From: Clostridiales bacterium
GTDB lineage: Bacteria; Bacillota; Clostridia; Christensenellales; CAG-138
Reading direction: 5' to 3'
Length of the DNA: 38,610 bases
Assembly (NCBI GenBank): GCA_015056105.1
Contig: SVGX01000010.1
Location: 1-38,610, forward strand
Below are positions 1 through 7,099 of the stretch, piece after piece. The position numbers were made by a program, and so were the translations under genes. The notes under the pieces were generated by a model, which did not search any database, was not told where the DNA came from, and saw nothing but the letters and a program-made list of their open reading frames with translations. Position 1 is the first letter of the stretch; each line of letters starts with the position of its first letter.

Positions 1-110
1 ATATGCTCCCGCACGATGAGATAGATACCTATCGCAAAGCAGACCGCGCAGACCGCATAAAGGGCAATGCGCGCAAATTTGTTATTGGAAGAGGAAGGTT
101 TCTTTTCCAT
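1..110 (-). CDS. N-terminal fragment of a membrane protein, function unknown
   Basis: Only the first 36 codons are inside the window; the gene runs off the left edge. The ATG at 110-108 follows a CAGGAG Shine-Dalgarno sequence at good spacing. The fragment has a short basic, Ser/Asn-rich start and then one hydrophobic segment at about residues 14-31, as expected for a signal anchor or first membrane helix. Too little is visible to name a family. It diverges from the XRE regulator gene that starts at 362. Confidence 0.6.
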   Translation of the reverse strand, partial: MEKKPSSSNNKFARIALYAVCAVCFAIGIYLIVREH

Positions 111-361
111 CAAAAAACTCCTGAGGTGATATCGTGCCTTCAATATAACAAAAACGGCATGGAGCGTCAAGTTCGTGGCGCCCCGTGCCAAAATAGTTCA
201 CAAATGTGCGGGTGCGCTTTGTGCTTGCGGCAGGGGAAACACATCCTGTATAATGACCGAAACGGGCGGTGCAACCGCCGGTTGACAAAAGGAAGCCCGC
301 GGTTGGTGGCAGAAATAAGCGCTCAAGGGCTATACTTTTGTCTGCAAAGGAGTTGATGCAG

Positions 362-1759
362 ATGACCATCGGAAGCCGTATCGCAGAGCTGCGTAAACAG
401 AAAGGGCTTTCCCAGGAAGCCCTCGGTGAAGCGCTTCATGTGACGCGCCAATCCATTTCCAAGTGGGAGAGCGACAGCGCCCTTCCCGAAATAGAAAAAC
501 TCGTTTCCATGAGCCATATTTTCGGCGTATCGGTGGGAGCGCTTCTCGGCGTTGAGGAAAATCCCGCTGCGGAGGGAACACAGCCATCTGCAGCGAAGGA
601 TGAACTGACCCCGGCACAGCTCAAAATGGTGGAGGAGATCGTTTCCCGCTACACGGAGGCGCTTCGGGAGGAAAACGAGCGCCGCCGGGAGGAGGAACGC
701 TTCCGCGCAAGCAGCGCCGCGAAAAAGGAGCAGGAGGCGAGCGAGGTGCAAGCCGAAGCGCAGGCGAAAAGCAGACGCCGGAAGGAGATCGGCATCGTTG
801 CCGCTGCCGGTGCCCTCGGCGTGGTGGTCAGCCTGTTTTCCCACCGCCTTGATGACCTTGACAGCAGTTACCGTGGTGTACAGAACACCCTCGTAAACAT
901 GCAAAGCTCCGTAAACAGGGAGATCAACAGCCTTGCAAACCGGGTGGAGAGCATCCTCGCGGAGCAGAACGCGCTGACGGCGGATTACGGCTGTGAGATC
1001 AACGCGGTGGATGTGAAGAAGGGTACCGTCACCTTCACCCTTTATGCGGTGCCAAAGGTATACAAAGAGGGCATGAAGGTGGAATTCGTGGCGGAATACG
1101 GGAAAAGCTCTGCTTCCGCACCGGCGGGGGAAGGGGAGAACGCCCGCTTTTCCGGGGAGCTGACCTGCCCCCTTGAAAAGGACACAGGCCCTATCCTTTT
1201 GAGCGCTGCTTTCTACATTGACGGCGAGCGTAAGACCCAGCCCATAGAAACCTATGACGCCCTTTATGAAGCTACGCTGCCCATTATGGATGTGCATAGC
1301 CTCAACCTGATGTGGAAAGCCGCCGAGCCCGGAAAGCCCTTCTCCCTCAGCGGCTGTCAGGCGCTGGTGAGGGGTGCGGGATATTCGGTGAAGGAGCTTC
1401 CGTATGTTGGCGGCGCACCCCGGGCGGAGGAGGTGCGCGTCGGTATCTTTCTCAACCGAAAAATTGCCGCATGGGCAATGCCTTATTCCGGCGAACCGGT
1501 TGTAGTGGGGAACACGAGCGGAAACGCAACCGCTGCCGTGCCGGAAATGATGGAGGGCGATATGCTCTTCGCCTTCGGGGATGAGGAGATCACCCTGCAG
1601 TTTGGGGATGAGCTGACCGTTGCCGCTGTCATCATCGATCAATACGGGCGGGAATTCCTTGTGGCGGATCATTCGCTGACCCTGCTTGAAGATGCAAACG
1701 AGCTTGTCTGGGGCGCAAGCACGGATGCGGTTTTGGATCCGGCGGGGTATGAATACTGA
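362..1759 (+). CDS. Membrane-anchored XRE-family helix-turn-helix regulator
   Basis: This 465-residue protein starts at the ATG at 362, nine bases after AAAGGAG (346-352); an in-frame ATG at 356 is too close to that site. Residues 4-60 form a Cro/C1-type HTH, including LSQEALGEALHVTRQSISKW. A charged Glu/Arg/Ala-rich stretch at about 85-141 looks like a coiled coil. One membrane helix follows at about 143-160, and the last 300 residues should lie outside the cell. That outer part begins with a short heptad-like region (165-205); the rest was not recognised. The layout suggests a one-component sensor that binds DNA from the membrane. The target and ligand are unknown. It converges with the DUF4129 gene and shares a terminator with it. 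Confidence 0.85.
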   Translation: MTIGSRIAELRKQKGLSQEALGEALHVTRQSISKWESDSALPEIEKLVSMSHIFGVSVGALLGVEENPAAEGTQPSAAKDELTPAQLKMVEEIVSRYTEALREENERRREEERFRASSAAKKEQEASEVQAEAQAKSRRRKEIGIVAAAGALGVVVSLFSHRLDDLDSSYRGVQNTLVNMQSSVNREINSLANRVESILAEQNALTADYGCEINAVDVKKGTVTFTLYAVPKVYKEGMKVEFVAEYGKSSASAPAGEGENARFSGELTCPLEKDTGPILLSAAFYIDGERKTQPIETYDALYEATLPIMDVHSLNLMWKAAEPGKPFSLSGCQALVRGAGYSVKELPYVGGAPRAEEVRVGIFLNRKIAAWAMPYSGEPVVVGNTSGNATAAVPEMMEGDMLFAFGDEEITLQFGDELTVAAVIIDQYGREFLVADHSLTLLEDANELVWGASTDAVLDPAGYEY

Positions 1760-1763
1760 AAAC

Positions 1764-1799
1764 AACAGAAAGCGGAATCGCATGCTTCCGCTTTCTGTT
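1764..1799. terminator. Bidirectional terminator between the XRE gene and the DUF4129 gene
   Basis: A 14-bp perfect stem (AACAGAAAGCGGAA with its complement) closes an 8-base loop. It sits four bases after the XRE stop codon and two bases before the end of the converging minus-strand gene, so it can serve both. Confidence 0.85.
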
Positions 1800-1801
1800 T
1801 G

Positions 1802-3028
1802 TTATTCCGTTTCGTTTTCCTCCTCGCCGCCGTTCTTTTTGAGGCTTGCGAGAAGGGATCTCATTTTGACAACATCCGCCTTTTCTGCCCGTTCCGCATA
1901 GCGTGCGGCAAGGTAGATCTTACGCATTTCGCCGGAGATGTGCTGGTTCGGATAGTAATGCTGTGCTTCATGTTCCACATCCTTTGATGTGGTGGAGGGC
2001 TCAAGATACAGGCCCTGCCGCTCGCACAGCTTCAGGAATTTGCGGTAGATCGCACGCACTTTCTGTACGGGGCTGCCCCGGGGCGGTTCCTTCGGGCGGG
2101 AAATGTCGCCCTCAAGCTGCAGGCGTGTTTCACTGCCGGGCACCTTTGCCTCTTCGGGGTGGCGGCGCACAAGCCAGCGGAAGAAGAAAAACAGCACCGT
2201 CAGAATAAGCAGCGTGGCGAAAACGATCCACCAGACCGGGTTGGTCTCCGCAGCCGTCTGCATTTCCTCCAGACCGAGGATCTCTTCCGCCGATTGGAAC
2301 ACAAGGTCCAGCACCTCGCCGTCGCCTTCCGGCTGCGGTTTTCGGATGCGGGAAAGGAGCCAGCCGAGGCCTGCTACGATGCCGCCCATCAGGCAGAGGA
2401 GCAGCATCAAAACGGGGGCGATCACAAACTTGTATACCGTGCCGATGACAGCTTCACAGCCCTGTCGGAAGGCTTCCGTGCTCATCAGAAATGCGCCGAC
2501 GGCAAGAATCGCCACGCCGATGCCGTTGATAAGCAGGAAGCGGAGCTCCCGGTAAACGCTCTCGTCATGCCGGAGCGCTCGCATCAGCAGCACGGAGGAG
2601 ACGAGCATCATAAGCCCATAGGGGAGGGAGCAGAGAAGCAGCTCTTCCTTTGCGCCAAGCAGCACCGCCAGCAAGGCGAAAGGCAGGTACGCCGAAAGAA
2701 AACCTTTGAACAGCGAAACGTGCCTGTTCCAGGAAAGGGCGCTGTCGCCGGTCCACGCAAGGTAAAGAAGATACAGAGTGGGCGGTGTAAGCAGGATCCT
2801 GTCCGGAATGAAAAGCCCCGGCAGGAAAAAACAGACCGCAAGGGGGATAAGGAGAACAAGGCGGAATCCACGCTTTTTCGGCAGGCAGGAAAGAGCATAG
2901 GCGGCGCTTTGCAGGATCAGCACGCCCATCAGCTTTTCGCCGCCGCCGGAAATGGCAGCGATGGCACCGCCAAAGGCGTAGTATGCGCCAAGATCCGCGA
3001 TCATGCGGAGGAAATACAGCATTACCAT
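1802..3028 (-). CDS. Multi-pass membrane protein with DUF4129-like C-terminal domain
   Basis: A 408-residue protein, third gene of the moxR-DUF58 operon. The first half is strongly hydrophobic, with roughly six to seven membrane helices, and another helix lies near residues 265-290 (WWIVFATLLILTVLFFFF). The soluble C-terminal part (about 325-400) contains RAIYRKFLKLCERQGL, then TTSKDVEHEA, the pattern of DUF4129. That domain usually ends TgpA-type transglutaminase membrane proteins. No transglutaminase core (Cys-His-Asp) is visible. The ATG at 3028 overlaps the DUF58 stop by seven bases and has GAGGTG upstream, suggesting translational coupling. Function is inferred only from the operon, which suggests a cell-envelope role. 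Confidence 0.75.
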   Translation of the reverse strand: MVMLYFLRMIADLGAYYAFGGAIAAISGGGEKLMGVLILQSAAYALSCLPKKRGFRLVLLIPLAVCFFLPGLFIPDRILLTPPTLYLLYLAWTGDSALSWNRHVSLFKGFLSAYLPFALLAVLLGAKEELLLCSLPYGLMMLVSSVLLMRALRHDESVYRELRFLLINGIGVAILAVGAFLMSTEAFRQGCEAVIGTVYKFVIAPVLMLLLCLMGGIVAGLGWLLSRIRKPQPEGDGEVLDLVFQSAEEILGLEEMQTAAETNPVWWIVFATLLILTVLFFFFRWLVRRHPEEAKVPGSETRLQLEGDISRPKEPPRGSPVQKVRAIYRKFLKLCERQGLYLEPSTTSKDVEHEAQHYYPNQHISGEMRKIYLAARYAERAEKADVVKMRSLLASLKKNGGEEENETE

Positions 3029-4098
3029 ACACCCACCTCTTCTGCGGAGATGACAAGGAGCCTGCCGCCGCTGCGCTCCCGGAGCCGCGCGATCTCCTTC
3101 CGGTAGCGCTTCGGCCTTTCCGGGGTGATGAGGATATAGCCGTTGGTGCTGTCCCCGGTGGGGCGCAGCGCCTCGCGAATAAGTCCGCCAAGGCTGCTGG
3201 AAGCGTCATGGGTGGCTCTGCCGAGCCCCTCGAGGATGCCGTAAAAATGTCGCTCGCCGAGGCCTTCCCGGGTGTCGGTCAGCCCCCGGCGGGAGCCGGA
3301 AATGATGGCATTGGTGCGGAAGGCGTATTTGATCTTCCTTGCTTCCAGCGCTTCGCATACCGTTCTTGTGATGCTGTAGCAGCGCTCGATCAGCTCGGCG
3401 CTTTCCTCGCTGCGGGTATCCGCATTAAGCAGGACGGATACAGTGGGTTCCATGGTGTGATCGTAATTTTTGACCATCAGGCTGCCGCTCCTTGCGGTCT
3501 GTGTCCAGGCGATGGATTTCATGGGTTCCCGCCCGGTGTATTCCCGAAAACCGAGGGTCAGCACCGGATCCTCAAACAGAAACCGGCGCACGCTGACATC
3601 CCCAAGAAATCCGCCCAGCACTTCGCTGATGCGCTGCTGCGGCGCTCTGCGGGGCATGACGACCACCTCGCTGAAACGCTCTGTGGTGCGCACCGTTTCG
3701 TTCAGGCCGAGGAAATCGCCTGCGGAGACCGTCAGCGGCAGCAGGTAATAGCGGCCGCGTTTGGGAATGGAAACGCTGATACGGTGCACAAGCGCCTGTC
3801 GCGGCCGAAGCCATGCGGAAAAGGTCACGGTCCGCCTTTTGGAGGAATCCGTCAATACGGTGCCGTCCGTCAGGTGAAGCTGCATATCCTCGCCGATGCG
3901 CTCCCTGACCCTCAGAAAGGGAAGGATGCGGCGGCTTTTGTTGGTAAGGGAGATCACGATATCGAAGGATGCATCCGGCTCGACAAGCGCGGCGTCGATA
4001 AAATGTGTTTCCTCCAGGTGGTCAAGGCTTTTGCCGGATAAAAGCCGCTGCAGCACCAGTGCGAGGATCGCCGCGAAAATGGCGAAATACAGGATCAT
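3022..4098 (-). CDS. DUF58 domain protein
   Basis: A 358-residue protein with one hydrophobic N-terminal segment (residues 1-18) and a DUF58 signature near residues 195-225: REYTGREPMKSIAWTQTARS, the family's REY..GD..R.I.W...AR pattern. DUF58 proteins have a von Willebrand A-like fold and are nearly always paired with MoxR ATPases, which are thought to act as chaperones on them. The start ATGA overlaps the moxR stop by four bases, so the two are translationally coupled. The natural substrate is not known. Confidence 0.88.
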   Translation of the reverse strand: MILYFAIFAAILALVLQRLLSGKSLDHLEETHFIDAALVEPDASFDIVISLTNKSRRILPFLRVRERIGEDMQLHLTDGTVLTDSSKRRTVTFSAWLRPRQALVHRISVSIPKRGRYYLLPLTVSAGDFLGLNETVRTTERFSEVVVMPRRAPQQRISEVLGGFLGDVSVRRFLFEDPVLTLGFREYTGREPMKSIAWTQTARSGSLMVKNYDHTMEPTVSVLLNADTRSEESAELIERCYSITRTVCEALEARKIKYAFRTNAIISGSRRGLTDTREGLGERHFYGILEGLGRATHDASSSLGGLIREALRPTGDSTNGYILITPERPKRYRKEIARLRERSGGRLLVISAEEVGVW

Positions 4099-5033
4099 AC
4101 GGTCTCAAGGGGCACCTGAATGCCGTCGATGAGCTTGCGGAGATATTCTTCCACGCTCGAAGCGCTGCCGCCAGCGCTGATCCTGTGGAGAAGCACATGG
4201 GGCGCAACGTATTTTACATCTTCCGGAATCACGTAATCGCGGCCGTTGAAGGCTGCGGTCACCTGTGCGGCCTTATAAAGCGCCATGGCACCGCGGGTGG
4301 AAACGCCCATGGCGAATTTCGCTTCAAAGCGGGTAGCTTCCACGATGTCCATCATATAGCCGAGCACCGCATCGGATACCTTCACATCGCTGTAGGCGGT
4401 GCGTACATAGTTGGTCTCCTCTTCGGTGACCACCTGTTCAAGGGCTTCGATAATGCTGACCGTGGAAACGCGGGATATGACCCGCAGTTCCTGTTCCCGC
4501 TTCATGTAGCCGAGGGAAAGGCGCATGAAGAAACGGTCGGTCTGCGCATCGGGCAGGGGGAAGGTGCCGTAGGATTCAAGGGGGTTCTGGGTTGCCATGA
4601 CCATGAAGGGCTCGGAGAGCTTCGTAGTCACGCCGTCCACGGTGATCTGCCGCTCCTCCATGGCCTCAAGAAGGCTTGACTGGGTGCGGGGCGTGGCGCG
4701 GTTGATCTCATCCGCAAGGATGATATTGGAAAAAAGCGGGCCGGGCCGGAACTCAAATTCGCCCGATTTCTGGTTATAGAAGTTGATGCCCGTCAGGTCG
4801 GAAGGAAGCAGGTCCGGCGTGAACTGGATGCGGCGGAAATTGCCACCGATGGTTTTAGAAAACGCCCGGAGCAGCATTGTTTTGCCCGTGCCGGGGATAT
4901 CCTCAAGCAGCACGTGGCCGGAGCAGACAAAACAGGTGAGCACAAGGGAGATCGCATCCTCCTTGCCGACGATGACGCGGGAGCAGTTTTCGACTACCTT
5001 GCTGCGGTATGCGGTAAAACGGGAAACATCCAT
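4095..5033 (-). CDS. MoxR-family AAA+ ATPase
   Basis: This 312-residue protein carries Walker A DIPGTGKT at residues 45-52 and Walker B ILADEIN at about 105-111, followed by the MoxR sensor region with MATQNP. The length and the C-terminal lid domain are typical. MoxR ATPases act as chaperones for von Willebrand A-type partners, here most likely the adjacent DUF58 protein. It is the first gene of a three-gene minus-strand operon whose members overlap. A good sigma-A promoter lies upstream (5089-5117). The start ATG has AAAGGA 11 bases upstream. Confidence 0.93.
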   Translation of the reverse strand: MDVSRFTAYRSKVVENCSRVIVGKEDAISLVLTCFVCSGHVLLEDIPGTGKTMLLRAFSKTIGGNFRRIQFTPDLLPSDLTGINFYNQKSGEFEFRPGPLFSNIILADEINRATPRTQSSLLEAMEERQITVDGVTTKLSEPFMVMATQNPLESYGTFPLPDAQTDRFFMRLSLGYMKREQELRVISRVSTVSIIEALEQVVTEEETNYVRTAYSDVKVSDAVLGYMMDIVEATRFEAKFAMGVSTRGAMALYKAAQVTAAFNGRDYVIPEDVKYVAPHVLLHRISAGGSASSVEEYLRKLIDGIQVPLETV

Positions 5034-5088
5034 TTTTATGCAGTCCTTTCAAATACGTTCGCATATGGTTCAAAAATATATATCTATG

Positions 5089-5117
5089 ATTATAAAACTT
5101 CAGCAGAGGGGATGCAA
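5089..5117 (-). promoter_or_regulatory. Sigma-A promoter of the moxR operon
   Basis: On the minus strand TTGCAT (5117-5112) is followed after exactly 17 bases by TATAAT (5094-5089). This is about 55 bases upstream of the moxR start. Confidence 0.7.
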
Positions 5118-5144
5118 TCCGCAAATCCCTCCGAAAGGGCAGAA

Positions 5145-5169
5145 AAAATCCCGCCTTTTTCAAGGCGGG
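5145..5169 (-). terminator. Terminator of the EamA gene
   Basis: On the minus strand CCCGCCTT pairs with AAGGCGGG around a short loop and is followed by ATTTTTTC. It lies just past the EamA stop codon and before the moxR promoter. Confidence 0.85.
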
Positions 5170-5180
5170 ATAATGAAGTG

Positions 5181-6089
5181 CTATTTTTGCTCCGCTGCTT
5201 TTGCCACCGGCTTTTTCATTTCAAAGAAGGAGGCAAGCACCGTTCCCGCAAGGATCAGCGTGCAGCCGAGAAGGGCGATGGGCATCATGCGCTCTTTGAG
5301 CATAAAGAAAGCTGCAATGGCGGTGAAAAGGGGCTCCGTGCACCAGGTAAGCGCAGCGAAAGCGGGGGAAACGTGGGAAAGGGCAATATTCTGAAACAGG
5401 TATGCAAGGAATGTGCAGCCAATGGCAAGGTAAAGCACAAGACCCCAGCCCGGAAGGCCGATGGCGGAGAATACCGGCGCGCCCTCCATAATAAAGGCCA
5501 GCACAAGGCAGCAGACGAAGCACACGATGCACTGGATGATGCAAAGCACGATGGCGTCCACACCTTTGAGGTATTTGCCGCTCAGCGTGAGCATGAAGGC
5601 GGTGGAGCAGGAGGAGAGGATCGCGAGCAGCTCCCCCTTGCCGAAGGCGGAAAAGCTGCCGCCGCCCACAAGGTACATGCCCAGCACTACCACGATGACA
5701 GGGATGATCTGCCTGGGGTCGAATTTTTCCTTAAGAAGAGGCACGGAAAGGAAGGGTGCGATGATCACCGCAAGGGCCATGAAAAAGCCGGAGTTGGTGG
5801 CGGTGGTGTAGACAAGGGAAAGGAAGCCGAAAATAAAAGCGGAAGCGGTGGTAAGGGAGACAAGCACGCAATGGGGGACGTCCTTTTTCTTCACGTTGCG
5901 GAAAAAACGCTTGCCGCAGAAAACGAGAAACAGCACCGCGCTTAGGGCATAGCGCAGCGTCAGACACCACATGGGGGTAATGGAATCAAAGCCGATTTTG
6001 GAAAGGGCATTGGCTACGCCCCAGATCAGACATTCAAGAACGAGAAGCGAGCCGTAAAACAGCGGGGAACGGGGTGCGTTTTTTTTCAT
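5181..6089 (-). CDS. EamA-family (drug/metabolite) transporter
   Basis: About 302 residues with ten predicted membrane helices in two repeated EamA halves (about residues 12-140 and 155-290). Typical features are the GVANALSKIGF start of helix 1 and the CTFLAYLFQNIALSHVSP segment in the second half. Such proteins export small metabolites or drugs; the substrate cannot be read from the sequence. The start at 6089 is preferred because GAGG lies six bases upstream; an in-frame ATG at 6101 would add four residues. The gene stands alone with its own terminator and diverges from tadA. Confidence 0.88.
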   Translation of the reverse strand: MKKNAPRSPLFYGSLLVLECLIWGVANALSKIGFDSITPMWCLTLRYALSAVLFLVFCGKRFFRNVKKKDVPHCVLVSLTTASAFIFGFLSLVYTTATNSGFFMALAVIIAPFLSVPLLKEKFDPRQIIPVIVVVLGMYLVGGGSFSAFGKGELLAILSSCSTAFMLTLSGKYLKGVDAIVLCIIQCIVCFVCCLVLAFIMEGAPVFSAIGLPGWGLVLYLAIGCTFLAYLFQNIALSHVSPAFAALTWCTEPLFTAIAAFFMLKERMMPIALLGCTLILAGTVLASFFEMKKPVAKAAEQK

Positions 6090-6152
6090 GGGGAACCTCA
6101 TTTCTTTGCGTACCTAACTATAATATCACAAAGAAATGCTGCCGAAAAGTAT

Positions 6153-6179
6153 TTGTTGCGGCGGAAAAAATGATATAAT
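6153..6179 (+). promoter_or_regulatory. Probable promoter of tadA
   Basis: A perfect TATAAT lies at 6174-6179, about 32 bases before the tadA start. The -35 is weak (TTGTTG at 6153-6158, 15-base spacing). Confidence 0.5.
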
Positions 6180-6210
6180 TTGATACAATATATCGGGGGA
6201 GGATTTTTGC

Positions 6211-6666
6211 ATGAAAGAGCACCGCAGCGACAGCGCATTCATGGCCCTTGCCCTTGCGGAAGCGGAGCATGCGGCGGCGGCTGGGGAAGTGCCTGTGGGT
6301 GCCGTGCTTGTTTACTGCGGCACCGTCATCGCCTGCACCCGCAACCGGGTAGAAGAGTGGGGCGATCCTACTGCCCATGCGGAGATGCTTGCGATCCGGG
6401 AGGGTGCGAAAAAGCTCGGCGCAAGGCGGCTTTCGGATTGTATTCTTTATGTGACGCTGGAACCCTGTGCCATGTGCAGCGGCGCCATCGTGAATGCAAG
6501 GCTCAAAAAAGTGGTGTTTGGTGCCTTTGAACCGCGAACGGGCTGCTGCGGCAGCGTGTTCGATCTTCTCGATCATGCTTTTCTTTCCTCCGTGCCCGCG
6601 GTGGGCGGCGTGATGGAGGAAGAATGCGGCGCTCTGCTTGCGTCGTTCTTTTCCGACAAACGCTGA
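6211..6666 (+). CDS. tadA: tRNA-specific adenosine deaminase
   Basis: A 151-residue cytidine/deoxycytidylate deaminase-fold protein. It has the zinc site HAE (residues 56-58, with the catalytic Glu) and PCAMC (85-89, two zinc-binding Cys), plus VPVGAVLV near the N terminus. TadA converts A34 to inosine in tRNA-Arg(ACG), which lets one tRNA read CGU, CGC and CGA. Length and motif spacing match the family. GGGGAGG lies nine bases before the ATG. It is a single-gene unit with its own terminator. Confidence 0.95.
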   Translation: MKEHRSDSAFMALALAEAEHAAAAGEVPVGAVLVYCGTVIACTRNRVEEWGDPTAHAEMLAIREGAKKLGARRLSDCILYVTLEPCAMCSGAIVNARLKKVVFGAFEPRTGCCGSVFDLLDHAFLSSVPAVGGVMEEECGALLASFFSDKR

Positions 6667-6692
6667 AAACAGAACGATCTTCCAAAATAGGC

Positions 6693-6729
6693 GATACCGG
6701 CCGGGGATATCCGCAGCCGGTATCTTTTT
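6693..6729 (+). terminator. Terminator of tadA
   Basis: GATACCGGC (6693-6701) pairs with GCCGGTATC (6716-6724), followed by TTTTT. Confidence 0.88.
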
Positions 6730-7056
6730 GCAGGAAGGTTTTTTATCGGAACGGGTATAGGGGGAGAAAACCGTTCCGAAGGGGGCTTTCACCCCAAAGG
6801 AGAAAAAATCAATGTCTGGTGTCTTTATTTGCTGTCATTGTTGATGAATAATGGTTTGGCCGGTCCCGGCCGGGAATATGGTTTTGGACATCCTCCTTTC
6901 CCTGACAAAAGCACCTCTATTGTAAAGCCGCTTTTGCGGCGGCGCTTCCGTTTCGTTGAATATAGAATAACAGGCAAATGTGGCGTGGATAGGAACGAAG
7001 GTTGAAGGTTTTGTATCCGTTCTTTGAATAAAATGGAAACAGCGGCGATGATCAAC
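6730..7056. other. Intergenic region without a recognised gene; structured elements and a tiny ORF
   Basis: About 330 bases lie between the terminators of two converging genes. Visible elements are an 8-bp hairpin stem CGGAACGG/CCGTTCCG (6747-6778), a GGGG/CCCC hairpin (6782-6795), a ten-codon ORF with a good Shine-Dalgarno site (6812-6844), and the palindrome TCCCGGCCGGGA (6864-6875). I saw no match to SRP RNA, 6S RNA, tmRNA or a riboswitch I know. Confidence 0.5.
6812..6844 (+). CDS. Candidate ten-residue Cys-rich micropeptide (MSGVFICCHC)
   Basis: AAAGGAG (6796-6802) lies nine bases before an ATG that opens ten codons ending TGC TGT CAT TGT and then TGA. Two hairpins precede it and a GC-rich palindrome follows. 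No gene on the same strand lies within 2 kb downstream, so it is not an obvious leader peptide. It may be chance. Confidence 0.25.
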   Translation: MSGVFICCHC

Positions 7057-7087
7057 AAAAAAGCTGCTCCCGGAGGAGCAGCTTTTT
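7057..7087. terminator. Terminator of transketolase (bidirectional)
   Basis: AAAAAAGCTGCTCC pairs with GGAGCAGCTTTTT around CGGA. The T/A tracts on both sides allow it to work in both directions. It lies 13 bases past the tkt stop codon. Confidence 0.9.
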
Positions 7088-7099
7088 GATGTTTTGCGT

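Noticed and set aside
6747-6840. Glycine or guanidine riboswitch
   Set aside because: CCGAAGGGGG resembles part of a glycine riboswitch, but the second conserved block is missing and no gene follows on that strand.
6667-7056. SRP RNA gene after tadA, as in Bacillus
   Set aside because: The conserved SRP RNA loop sequence (around GTCCGGAAGGAAGCAG) is not present on either strand here.
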